From NCBI GenBank assembly GCA_022410635.1, contig JAJVDF010000278.1, positions 542,794 through 606,793 of the forward strand: a stretch of 64,000 bases of DNA, written 5' to 3'. A model generated the notes under the pieces. The model saw only the letters and a list, made by a program, of their open reading frames with translations. It had not been told where the DNA came from and did no database searches. How positions within the stretch are numbered: the first letter of the stretch is position 1; each line of letters opens with the position of its first letter. This document shows, in pieces, positions 46,031-57,233 of this stretch. This DNA is from Tretioscincus oriximinensis (lineage: Eukaryota; Chordata; Lepidosauria; Squamata; Gymnophthalmidae). A program made the position numbers and the translations under genes.

Positions 46031-46369
46031 TATAACAGAATATTGTCTGCTCATATATAAAAAAAGAGTGGGCTATCCCATTTCCGGTTAAAACTGGGAT
46101 TTCACCCTGTGGCTTCTTCTGGCCCTATAATATAATAATAAAAAGATTGTACAAGGTTACATCACCTTCTTATAAACAGGATATTAAATTGATACATATC
46201 TTATATATAACTTGACATATTTCCCTTTACAAATATTTGCCAGAGCCTTTCCAAGCACGGATATAGTAATTCAAATACGGTGTTATTTGAATGTTTTGGT
46301 GTTAATTTGTATTGCGGCAAGCTTGTTTGCTTACAGTGAGCTACTGCCGGTATAACTATACGACCTGGC

Positions 46370-47100
46370 CCAGCACAACAGCAGAAACAACACAGGAAGT
46401 GGGAAGGTGGAACATGCAGAGGGTGGAAGAGAAGCCANGCCCGCGGACACCATTGCATTCAACGTAGGCAACAGGGTTATTCCCCCCCATAAAATTTCTA
46501 GAGATAACATCCCTGTACTTTTTTCTGGTACTTACCCATCTTGACTTGTCTTCACATGCCCAAAAGGTTCCTTTGGATCATAAAGGAGATTTATCTGACA
46601 TTTAATTCTAGGCACATTCTGGGTTCCAGGTTTTATAAATCCAACGAATCATTCTAGTTCTCTCTACCACCTTACCATTGCTTTGGTGCTTGGAATTCAT
46701 TGAAGTTTGTATTTCAAATCTTTTAGATTTTTTGTTTGTTGTAATTCCTGCGTGTATATTTCCTTGTATTATTCCTGTCCTTCCAGTCTTTCAGCCTTTA
46801 AAGCTGCAACCTACTTAAAAAAAAATTGGCTCAGTGTCAGCACTCAGGCAATGTGAAGCACTGGACTGGGTTATTTTGATTCTATAGTTCATTCTTTACA
46901 AGCTTTCTAGCCTTGGAATGTTAGGGTGTGGGGTGTGGGTGGCTGGAGAATAAGCCAGTAACAGTTTTTATAACAAAGTGTGGTGAAGATTAGGACTTTG
47001 ACTTGGACTTTAAAACCTTTTGAGATCTGCTGTGTAATATCAGTTATAAAATCACACTGAATCTGTGTCCATGTTTTGACATGTTATAGAAACACATGTG
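46370..47100. other. Intergenic, no gene seen
   Basis: No recognisable repeat or frame. Confidence 0.4.
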
Positions 47101-47109
47101 GGAAAATTA

Positions 47110-47618
47110 GAGTAGATATGAATAACTAGGTAAAAGGTGAAGCAGTTGCAAAAATGGCAAACACAATCCTGGGGTGTATTAAGAGGAGCATAGAATCTCG
47201 ATCACGTGAAGTAATTATTTCTCTCTATAGTACTTTGGTACGACCCACACTTGGAATACTGTGTTCAGTTCTGGGAGGCCCAATTTAAAAAGGACATTGA
47301 TAAACTGGAGCAAGTACAAAAGAGATTTACAAGGATGGTGAGTGGTCTGGAAACCATGTCCTATGAGGAAAGATTAAAGGATCTAGGGATGTTTAGTCTG
47401 CAGAAGAGAAGACTGAGAGGAGACCTGATAATTGTCTACAAATATCTGAAGGGCAGTCACAGAGCAGAGGGATCAACATTGTTCTCTTGGCACATGGAAG
47501 GACTAGAAACAATGAGATGAAACTGCAAGGGAGTAGATTTAGATTACATATCAGAAAAAACTTTCTAACAGTTTAGTGAACCCTGCATTGAGCAGAGGGT
47601 TGGACCCCTTCCAACTCT
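47110..47618 (+). mobile_element. CR1-type LINE, 3' part (second subfamily)
   Basis: The frame at 47251-47520 reads [40 protein letters not shown] and [12 protein letters not shown], the conserved end of CR1 reverse transcriptase. The 3' end has GGGTTGGACCCCTTCCAACT. A family-D SINE follows at once. Confidence 0.85.
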
Positions 47619-47923
47619 AGGCACAAATGGCTCAGTTGCTTAGGAAACAGTCTCTCATCTGGGTGACTGGGTTTCGAAGCCCTGTGTTGGAAGTGGGGAG
47701 GGGTGAGCACCTTCCATTAGCCTGTTGCTCTAGCCAACCCAGCTATTCGAAAGCATGAGTTGCAAGAAATTGCAGCTGACTGCAAGTAGATATATGGGAA
47801 CCACCATAGCCTGGTGGGGAAGATAGAATGTCAGTCTTTAGGGGGGGGAAATACCCTTGCAAGCCACTTTGAGTCCCTTTGAAAGGTAAGAAAAGGGGGT
47901 ATAAGAACAGAGTTCTTCTTCTT
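47619..47923 (+). mobile_element. tRNA-derived SINE (family D)
   Basis: Starts GGCACAAATGGCTCAGTTGC, has B box GGTTTCGAAGCCC and ends with GGTATAAGAACAGAGTTC and a CTT tail. Nearly the same length as the copy at 45720-46030. Confidence 0.8.
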
Positions 47924-48224
47924 TAACAATAAAACCAAATTTATATATATTTATATATATAAATATATATAAATATTAACAACATGTAAAAGAAGGGACA
48001 GGAGAGAAGGTTTTTAAGCCAAAGTCCAGCTTAAAGCGGTGCGTCTTCAAACGTTTTCTGAAAACAGAGATGACAATTGATTCACCTCAAGGGAGAGACA
48101 GTTCCATAGGTTGGGGATTGCCACGGAGAATGCCCTGTTCCCAGGTCCCCATCCTCTTTGCTACTGAGGACCTCCTGTACAGATTTTAAGGCATGGGCAG
48201 GTTGACATGAAACAGTCTATAATG

Positions 48225-48312
48225 TATGGAACAGACGATGGAACTGAGCAGAGCAGGGGGTTGGACCCAATCACCCTGGAGGTCCCTTCCAACTCTATGA
48301 TTCTATGATTCC
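48225..48312 (+). mobile_element. CR1 3' terminus with ATTCTATG octamers
   Basis: AGGGGGTTGGACCCAATCAC, then CTTCCAACTC and ATGATTCTATGATTC, the 8-bp repeats that end canonical CR1 elements. Confidence 0.85.
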
Positions 48313-49552
48313 CCCTTGACCAGCTGTCACCATCTCTTATAGACATTCAAAAAACACTCAAAGATGTACCTCTTTAAGGTGGCTTTTGGATGAAAATATA
48401 AATGTGCAATTCCTTAGCCATCATGTAGATGTAGCCTCAGAAAGATAGGGAAGAAAATGCAGAATAAGATGCAGAAAATATAAAAAACACCCAGAACTGC
48501 ATAAAAGCATACAGTACATGGACTTTTCAAAATCTGAAAGGTATCATAAATCCCTTTCTGAACTAACATATTATATTAAAAAAATAATCTATGGCACATT
48601 CTGGACTTTGAAGAAGCCAGCATTTCCTGGTATGCACTAAGGTAGTAGCTCCCACTTGATGCAGGCTATTTAGTAATAATTATGAGAAGAATCTTCAAGA
48701 AAAACTTATTAAATATTAAACTGGTTGAAGTGATGAAATTCTGCAATGCTGATGAGATAAGAGAACAGTAAGCTTTCTGTAATCTAAAATATTAATGATC
48801 TTGATCAATAATAATTGCAAGAAATTCACCTCCCTACAGATGGAGTCACCATAGTCAACATGGGAAATTTAAAATGCTGTCAGGCAGCAGAAGCACTGGG
48901 GAGAGACAAAAATATCTTCCTTTCTGCCACAGACCCCCAGTCCTTGGAACTGCTTCTGCCTACACCAGAAGACCCCTAAGGAGTGGCTGCAAGTTCTCTG
49001 AAGTACACACCAAAAATGCCATGAGAGTACACTTAACATGAATTGCATCAAGCAGCACATGTGAGCAAACTCCACTCAGAAAATGTGTGTGTATGTAAAC
49101 AGCGCATGCCAAGAGAGTTTCCCACTCGGAGTTAATGGGAAGTGTTTGCCCCCAGCCCAGGGTTACACACTGTTTGCACCATTTTTTCCCTAAATACAAA
49201 TGCAGCCGTTTATGTGTGCTGAAGTACAGTTGTATGAATGTACAACTGGTCCTGGACAGATTCATGGCTTGTGAAACTTCAAGATGAACTTTGTAAAGTA
49301 CAAAGTACCATATATCCAAGAGCCTCAAGATGTGATTGTCAGTGGAAAATGTACTTTGAACCCTTTTCAGATTGCATATCAAACCAGCATACAAACCCAT
49401 CCTTTCAAACTTCAAAATTTAGAGGGAGAATTTATTCTGCATTGGAAATGTGTCATTTTGTTTAACCACACAAAAAGTACTGATATCTTCTTTTTCTGTT
49501 TCCTTGCAATACCGTTGCTTGCCAATTGTCTTAAGACAACAAAACTTAATAT
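48313..49552. other. Intergenic, no gene seen
   Basis: The 151-codon minus frame at 49415-48960 and the plus frames around 49284-49613 have no recognised motif and no splice or promoter context. They are taken as chance frames. Confidence 0.4.
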
Positions 49553-49660
49553 TTATTATTTATTTATTTACATTTTTATACTGCCCTATACCCGAAGGTC
49601 TCAGGGTGGTTAACAATAAAACCACAATTCGCATGTTAAAAACAGCCACATCTAAAAATG
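49553..49660 (-). repeat. Interspersed repeat with AAATA tail, minus copy
   Basis: TTATTTATTTACATTTTTAT and GCCCTATACCCGAAGGTCTC match the copies at 20790-20932 and 25455-25620. Confidence 0.65.
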
Positions 49661-49837
49661 TAAACTATATATACTGTTTGTTGGAATTGTGCTGTGAGTT
49701 CAGTAAAGTGGGTCAAAAAAGAATAGCTCAGATATTTCTGTCCTCATCTTCAATTCACATTTGGGAGAAGCAGGTCCTTTCCAGTTTATGTCTTAGATAA
49801 ACGCCATCTACATGCTGGTAACATCTCAGGACAGAGT

Positions 49838-50041
49838 TTGGCCATCCATGTGCCAGTGTAAACTACAGCAGGCCCCATTCAGAGCCTTATATTCTGCAGT
49901 ATAGCCCAGGAGAAGGCTCTGTGTGGACAGGATGTCAGAAAGGTCATGGCCAGATCTTTCCATAATCTGCAACACATGTGGCTGGCAGGTTCCTAATCTG
50001 AAATACAATCCAGAATAAGATCCACAGCAGAAAGGGCCTAG
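49838..50041. repeat. Unclassified dispersed repeat (family E)
   Basis: ATCCATGTGCCAGTGTAAAC, CAGGCCCCATTCAGAGC and AATACAATCCAGAATAAGAT recur in diverged form at 23925-24060, 43985-44060, 57915-58015, 60095-60235 and 63865-63905. Termini were not defined. Confidence 0.45.
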
Positions 50042-50129
50042 ATCTGCCTTTACAGAAGGTTTTGAACATTAGTTAGTCATGTTTCAATGATCCATGACAA
50101 CTTCATGGTCATCAAGGGTATAAATAGCT

Positions 50130-50340
50130 ACTAGGATGGATTTCTTGATGTGCTTCTGAGATGGAACAACAGGCAGGATTCCTGAAATGGCATTTGTAGG
50201 GCGTTGAGAACAGTTGACGATTTTGCCTCCTTCTGTTCTAGATTGCCCAGGTGGGCTACTGTGTGAGACAGAATGCTGGACTAGATGGGTTCTAGCCCTA
50301 TACACCAGGGCTCCTCTTATGCCCTTATGTTCTATGATAT
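50130..50340 (+). mobile_element. CR1-type LINE, 3' end fragment
   Basis: Contains CTACTAGGATGGATTTCTTG, GAACAACAGGCAGGATTCCT and a terminus GGCTCCTCTTATGCCCTTAT. Confidence 0.75.
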
Positions 50341-50940
50341 GGTTCAATTAGAAGTGTCTCCTTTTGGATTGGAGAGAGGTTTGTTTCAGTTCAAATTGTG
50401 TTGACCCCAAATCAGTTTGTGAAGCAGTCACTTAAATGATGTGGACGTGTTTCAACTCAGCAAGATGTAAAAGCTGGAGGATTTTTTCAGCCACAAGAGA
50501 TGGAACCAATACCTTTATAAGCTGTGGGCAATATTGCCATTAAGATTTATGTATGCAGCAACCAACTAAATTAAGATTTTTTTAAAAAAGAATTGTTAGA
50601 AAAATCTAGCATCTCTCCTGGGGTCTGTAAAGCAGTCAGATTCTAGGATAACCAGCTCATTCTTTTGTTTCAATACAGTGAAAAATACACAATTAATATA
50701 GACATGTGAGAGAGAAGAAGATTGTCTAGAAATACTGGACATTATTGAGAAAATAGAAGGACGAGCTTGTGAATATGTTTGCAGTAGCATTTAAGCCAAA
50801 AGAACCAGTGGGGATATTTATTGATATGTATTTGTTAAATAGAACAGATGAGATTGAGATAAATTTTAAATGAAGCAAGGTTTTTTTATCTAAGTTTAAT
50901 CTAAGAGGAAGGTATTGTTAAATGGAACTCCATCATGATT

Positions 50941-52212
50941 TAAGAACTTAAGAAGAGCCATACTGGATCAGGACACAGCTCATCTAGTCCAGCATTCTGT
51001 GTCACACAGAGGCCCACCAGATGCACCTGGGCAATCTGAACAGAGAAAAACAAAATATGCNCCTGTTCATGACTCCCTGCAAATGGTATTTCAGGAGTCC
51101 TGCTTGTTGCTCCATCCCGGAGGCAACATCCAGACATCCATTCTAGTACCCATTTAGACCCTTGGTGTCCATAAACCTGTCTAGTCCTGTCTTGACGCTA
51201 TCCAAGCTGTTAGCTATCACTACCTCTACAAGAAGTAAATTCCACAGGCCGATGACCCTCTGGGTGAAAAATAGTTTCCTTTGTCTGTTCTCTCTTTTCT
51301 GCCCATCAGTTTCAAGGAGTGCCCTCTGGTCCTTGTGCTGTGTGATAGAGAAAACATTTTTTCTCTATTCACCCTGTCCATCCCATGCAAGATTTTGTAC
51401 ACTTCAATCAGATCACCTCTCAAACGTCACCTTTCGAGGCTGAAGAGGCCCAGACGTTGCAGCCAGATTTCGTAAGGGAAGTGCTCCAGCCCCTTGATCA
51501 TTCTTGTTGCCCTTTTCTTCACCTTCTCTAATTCCACAATGTCCCTCTTGAGATGTGGTGACCAGAATTGAACACAGTATTCCAAATGTGGCCTCACCAC
51601 AGATTTATAAAGAGGCAAAATAACATTTGCTGACTTGTTTTTGATTCCTTTCCTAATTATTCCCAACATGCAATATGCCTTTTTTGCTGCTGCTGAACAC
51701 TGGGTTGACATCTTCATCAAATTGTCCACCAATACCCCAAGATCCTTTTCTTGCTCGGTCACAGAAAGCTTGGTTCCCATCAAATGGTAGGAGTAGTTGG
51801 GGTTCTTTGCCCCAATGTGCATGACCTTGCACTTGCTTAAATTGAAGTGCATTTACCACTTTGATGCCCACTCGCCCAATTTCAATGGATCACTCTGGAG
51901 TGCCTTACAATCTTTTTCAGTTTTCACTCCCCTGAACAGTTTAATGTCATCAGCAAACTTGGCTACTTCACTGTTTACCTCGGCATCCAGATTGTTTATG
52001 AATACAGAATATTGAAAAGTAAAGGTCCCAGTACAGACCCCTTCTTACCTCGTAATAATAACTCAGATAATTGTTCATTTATTACTACCCTCTGTTTTCT
52101 ATCTTTTAGACAGTTTCCAATCCATGACAAAGTCTGTCCTCTTATACCATGAGTGTGGAGCTTTTTTAGGAGCCTTTGATGAGGGACTTTATCAAAAGCC
52201 TTCTGAAAATCT
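50941..52212 (-). mobile_element. CR1-type LINE, 3' 1.3 kb
   Basis: On the minus strand the frame at 51852-51427 reads MHFNLSKCKVMHIGAKNPN, LGVLVDNLMKMSTQCSAAAK and [19 protein letters not shown], the late reverse-transcriptase region. Then come RLGLFSLER, LRGDLIEVYKILHGMDRVN and the 3' end at 50941. The copy is truncated at its 5' side (52212), where a SINE begins. It is the least decayed CR1 in the window. Confidence 0.88.
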
Positions 52213-52385
52213 AGAGTGTGGGACTCTTAGCTGTTAGTGTCCTGGTTTGATTCTGCACTTTTTCAGGAAGTCCTCTTCAGAGCTCTCTCAGTCCTCCATC
52301 TATTTCACAAGGTGTCATGAAGAAAATAGAATGATATGTAAGCCACTTTGAGGGCCGGGGATCAAAAAAGCAGAATATTAAACCA
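52213..52385 (+). mobile_element. Sauria-type SINE, plus, partial
   Basis: GAGTGTGGGACTCTTAGCTG (tRNA-like A-box side), a B-box-like GGTTTGATTCTGC, then ATGTAAGCCACTTTGAGGGC. It abuts the 5' end of the CR1 fragment. Confidence 0.6.
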
Positions 52386-54671
52386 ACTATTCTTCTAAAA
52401 ATAGGTGTGTGATCAGGGCAGTAAACTAGACCTTGTTTTAGATTATACCCTAAAACAGAGACAGGAATGTATGTATTCATATTTTTACCCACCCTATAAC
52501 CGAAGATCTTGAGGTAATAATAATAATAGAAAAGGAGTATAAATTACACGTATTTAAAACAAACAGTGCCTGGAAGAGGGGAGAGGAAGCTGTGTTTCCA
52601 GCCAACGGAAATAGCTTTCCCTTCCCTCCAAGGAGCGAAAATTCAGTATTAATATTAAGCCAGCTTCGACTTTCTCTACTTCACTTTTCCCCCCAACAGC
52701 ACTGCAATATTTTATATAAGAAATTCTGGTTCAGTGAGAGCAAATTAAGAGCAACTTTTGAAGCATGCTGTTTTAAGCCAATATACAATGGTGCTCAGGT
52801 TAAGTCTGCCAGAGTGATATGACAGGGCTCTTTGAAAGGAGACAAAAGAAGAATTTGAAGAAATTGGACTGGCTCCAGATTACATCAACAGAGACGCAAA
52901 CAGCAGCATGTTTAGACATTCAGTCTGGCTTCAGCAGAACAGTAGATTTCTTGGTGTGCAGTAGGGAGCTGGCAATCGGACGTTATACAAGGGATTTCTT
53001 CCTCTTTCTCAATCTTTCTTCCGTAGCTAGGATTTTATGTAAACCAATAACAATTAGCACAATCTTTAGCTACAATGTAATTAAAAGCAAATTTTGCCTT
53101 TTATCATATTTTTTCCTTTTTCAGGAAAAAAATTGAAAGGCCCCTTTTTGGGTTTGTTGAGACTGGAGAAATGGAGCCTGGCCAATTTATTTTATGTTGT
53201 GTTCTGAAGTATACTACCAGGCCAGTGGTCTGTTGAATTGGCTTGTAGCTTCAAGTCTTTTGTAGGCACTGCCAAAGGATTTTCATAAACACATAATTCA
53301 CGATAGGAAACACAACACCAAATGAACATTTTATGCATCAATTGTATGAATGCATCTAAAATGATAATTCATGGAAGCATCAGATTATATTTTCCCATGC
53401 AAAAATAAAATTAGAACCTCAACTAAAATGAACATATATGATTTATCCCTTGATTAATATCCTTTTAGTTTTGGAAATGGGAAATATTCGTAACAGGATC
53501 AATGTTTCACTGGTGCTGATATATGCAGTTGAAGCTATATTAATTGCATTTTGGGGTATTTTAAAAAAATGTTTACTACACATATTACATTTTGATTGAT
53601 ACAATATTTATTTATAAAAATTTGAATTCCTTTCCCACCGTCTTCCCCCTCTCACTATTTATTTATTTATGAATAAAATGGCTTAATAATCTGTTTTTGT
53701 AGTGCTAGATTACCACTTTCTTTCCTGTACTCTAGAAATTTAATCTATTTATTCCATTTGGGACTATCAATCTTCTCCCCAATAATATCTTCTTCTCTTC
53801 ATGCATAAAATCCAGTGTTATCTGTTCCATCATATAAATGCAGTTAAAGAACTTTTTCTACTCAGAAGGTGAATCCAAAGAAATCACATTGCAAGGGACG
53901 GGTTTACCACAGCCATTGTTATACCTCAATTAAAAAGTATAAGTTGTTAGCTCAATCAGGCTGGGTGCTCCAGCTCTGGTCACATCCTACGGATGTAAAT
54001 TTGTTCTCAATCTCTCCCAAATTTGGTATTTTCCACACATATCTCCCATCTCCTGTACTGCGTCATCTTCATGCCTGGATTGGTGTTGGTAGGCATGTCT
54101 GGAGCTGGTGGAGTCACCCCACTGCTACCTAACAGGAAAAATACAGTAATTGCCAGTAAGTACCTTGTCCAAAATTTTCTCTCTGCCTTTTGTTTTCCAA
54201 TTGTTTTCATTATTTGGGACTTGAGGCAAAAAGACTTGGTCTGTCCAAAGATTCTTTTCCTCTCTTATTACTTCAAAATGACACTTTTCCAATAAGTGCT
54301 ATTTCATGATCACTTCATTTTTTTAATTCACTGCAACAAATATTGGTGTGTTATAAAAGTTGACTGAGAAAAAGGGTTGCTCCATAGTGGTTTCTGTAAT
54401 CTTGAGGTTGCTTTTCTTAAAAATAAAAAAGGAAGGTTAGGATTTGGAAAATGGTGTGATGACTTTTTGGGTGCAAAGGAAATCCAGTGGGTCCCACCAC
54501 ACACACATCACCATCATCCACAGAACGGCTGGTGCAAGGAGGAAGGAATGGATGGGAAAGTGAGTCAGAAATGATGTCAACGACATCCACATAGTCAAAG
54601 TTTGACTNAGAATAAAAGTTTTTTCCTTTCCCCGCCCATAAAAGTGGACTTCTGTCTCCTCCACAATCATC
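52386..54671. other. Intergenic, no gene seen
   Basis: AT-rich. A repeat tail lies at 52475-52530 (CCCACCCTATAACCGAAG with TAATAA repeats). Frames at 52819-53136 and 54023-54295 have no recognised domain. Confidence 0.4.
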
Positions 54672-54944
54672 CTTTTATTATTTATTTTTATTAATTTATT
54701 TACTTGTACTTATATCCCACCCTATACCCGAAGGTCTCAGGGCGGGCAACCATAGGGTGGCGCACATAGCTTTTTGTTGCTTTCTCCATAACAGATACCC
54801 TGTGAAGTAAGTGGGGCTGAGAGAGTTCTAAAGAACTGTGACTGGCCCAAAGTCACCCAGCTGGCTTTCATGGAGGAGTGGGGAATCGAACCGGGAGACT
54901 ACCAGATAAGAGTCCCACACTCTAACCACTACACCAAACTGGTT
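54672..54944 (-). mobile_element. Sauria-type SINE, complete, minus orientation
   Basis: On the minus strand it starts GAACCAGTTTGGTGTAGTGG, with A box TAGTGGTTAGAGTGTGGG and B box GGTTCGATTCCCC. The body includes CCAGCTGGGTGACTTTGGGC and the 3' end CCTTCGGGTATAGGGTGGG with ATAAATAAAT-like tail. This is the layout of Sauria SINEs, which are confined to squamates as far as is known. Confidence 0.85.
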
Positions 54945-57025
54945 CTTTTTACATGGAAATGGACTGAGCTGGCAAAATGGTTTCAGTATTCAGGTTACCT
55001 GCTTTCTGGAAAGTATTGAATAAGGAGGTTTAATCCAGAAAAATGGAAAGCAAAATTGTGGAGACTGAAGGTGAACTGAAGATGTTCTAAATCAAAGTGT
55101 GACTGCAGCTTGAGAAACGCTTGAAGAAGATGTTTGGGATAAACAATGAAATATGTTTGGAACAATTCTTCACATGCAAAGAAATCAAAAATTCTTATCA
55201 TGAGAAAGGAATTTAAAAACTGGTGATAAGAGTTCCTATTCAGTGTAGTTGTGTCAAGAATTGGCCCACATGGAGGAAATTGGACTTCTTTCTGCATTAA
55301 TATCTATTAAGACTATGGAAATGAAATATATTTTGTACTTGACATGCCCATCAGTTTGCAAATCTGTGGGTCTGGTCACATGTATGCTATTAAAACCATC
55401 TTCAGTTGTAAAAGAAAAATGGCATTAGGAAAAAAATGGTGATTTCTGGCTTTCTATTCTGTTCAAAACTGTTCCCTCCCCGCCTAGTTTTCAGCCCAGT
55501 TCTTCAGGATCGAAGATGATTTTAGAACATGTTTATGACGAGTCCCTGTACCAGATAAGAATACCACGAAACCAAAGGAGTTTTCCTTAGGGCTTCATAG
55601 TAATCTATCAACAGCTTCCTTTTGTGACCCAGGTAATCATATTAGAAATCAAAAGCTTTATTGCATCACTAAAGGAAAAGAAGGTTATGGGAAGAGACAT
55701 TTCACATTCAGAACACTTCAAAACCTGTATCATCTGGCATTATTTCCTTGTGTAGCTGACTTGTTCTCTTAGGTTACTAATTTGGAAGGATCCTAAATGG
55801 TTGGAATTCCTTTCTTTAAAAAAGTATATTGAAGAAATTAGAGACTAATCATTCTTATAGGTACTATTGCAAAACTACATGCCAAGTACTTGTGGTACAT
55901 CTACACACACAAACATCGCTACGACAGCATGATTCTGGGGGATTATCCACCCATAATTTTAGGGATCCAGAAAGTGGTATAGCTGGACTGTTGCCCCCCA
56001 CCCGGGACAGGTAAGCAAAGTGCAACCCTGGGAGCCCAACAATTTAAATTTTTATTTCACAAATGGCCAAGAGGCCCTGACCTTTGGGGCCCTGGAGCAT
56101 TGCCCCAGCTTGGCCTATGGATCCAGAACCAAAAAGAAATATCATCATGCCTTTTCTGACTACTAGTTTAATGCAGCTTCTATCGCATCATGTAACTGGA
56201 AATAGGCACTCCTGGCTTTGGACCTTCCTAGGCCCTTGAAAAGAGGTTACTCTGGCATCTTCAGACATAGAAACTCCCAGGAACCATGACCTGATGGATC
56301 TATAGTTGAAGCGCAATTGCAAGGATAGATTTGGTATATAACTCCTGGAACAAGAAAAAAAAAAGAAAAATCTAGTTTTCATGATGGAGCTAATGTGGAA
56401 AGCTTGCCTGCTATTGAAGCCAACGATTAACAATAAGCAAATATGCAAGGAAAATTTAAATAGCAGATTGTCAGTTCATAACCCAGTTTGTATGATTTCA
56501 GCTGAGCACAAGACAGGTACTTGTAATTCAAAGGGACACATTTGATCTCGAAAATGAAGCGCATCCTTAGAGCTCGTAAGTGCTGCTCTTAGTATTCTCA
56601 CAACTGCATCGTAAGTGTGATGTACTTTGTGCCTATTGGCATATAATTTGGAAAAACGTATTTAGAAAAAAATGAATTTAAAAATAGGATGCAAGATGAT
56701 TTTAGGAAAAATAATTGTAGGGGGTTGACTCTTATATGGCAAAAAATTGGCAATTTGTTAGTATCTTGTCAGAACTAGCTTTGTCCTAAATCCTGAATGG
56801 AGAAAGTTTCGGGATGTAATACTAAAAGGAAGCACCTAAAAATTTGAACCTTAAAATACCTACTTGGAACTTATGGGGATTTACTGAAGGGTGTGCTTAT
56901 TCCTGGATTTTCCTGCACTTGCCTCATCTCCACCCCCTCACTATTCCCCCTCTTATACGTAATCTAATGAACTAGGCATAATAGTAAAATCCATTCACTA
57001 AAGACTGGTAAAGAATAAAAAGTGT
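54945..57025. other. Upstream of CCL20, no gene seen
   Basis: AT-rich, with a family-C repeat at 55370-55560. No frame with a recognisable domain. Enhancers for CCL20 could lie here, but none was identified. Confidence 0.4.
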
Positions 57026-57026
57026 G

Positions 57027-57038
57027 GGGGAAATCCCC
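57027..57038 (+). promoter_or_regulatory. NF-kappaB site upstream of CCL20
   Basis: The 12-bp palindrome GGGGAAATCCCC matches the kappaB consensus. It lies about 41 bp upstream of the TATA box, the usual kind of position for the kappaB site of CCL20 promoters. Function is inferred from this placement and from known NF-kappaB control of CCL20. Confidence 0.75.
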
Positions 57039-57078
57039 ATATTTGCCTAACCACTCTAATGACTTCCTTGGCAGGCAC

Positions 57079-57086
57079 TATAAATA
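57079..57086 (+). promoter_or_regulatory. TATA box of CCL20
   Basis: TATAAATA lies 81 bp upstream of the preferred start codon. It predicts transcription start near 57110 and a short 5' UTR. Confidence 0.75.
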
Positions 57087-57166
57087 TGGAAGTTGTTTCC
57101 ATTAAGTATAAGAGAGGATATCTTCTAATGCGCATTAACATCAGCATAAGCTCAAACGGCTTCGGC

Positions 57167-57233
57167 ATGACAAATTTGACATTTGTTACTTTGACAGGTT
57201 TTTTACTTCTGTTGCTCTTGCACTCGACTGAAG
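57167..57233 (+). CDS. CCL20: CCL20 exon 1, signal peptide
   Basis: ATG at 57167 starts [19 protein letters not shown], a hydrophobic secretion signal, and donor GTGAGC follows 57233. An upstream in-frame ATG at 57128 is an alternative start. The still earlier ATG at 57059 precedes the TATA box and is unlikely to be in the mRNA. Confidence 0.82.

Larger units (their letters stand above)
45363..46367. mobile_element. 1.0-kb inverted-repeat-bounded element with nested insertions
   Basis: About 72 bp at 45366-45440 is the diverged reverse complement of 46292-46367 (for example TATACCAACAATAGCTCACT against AGTGAGCTACTGCCGGTATA). Between them lie a family-B MITE and a tRNA-headed SINE, so an older transposon may have been opened by later insertions. 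Confidence 0.6.

Noticed and set aside
48960..49415. 151-codon minus-strand frame
   Set aside because: No recognisable domain, no promoter or splice context, composition like the surrounding non-coding DNA.
57059..57166. Upstream ATG at 57059 as the CCL20 start
   Set aside because: It lies before the TATA box, so it should not be in the mRNA; the downstream ATG gives a normal signal peptide.
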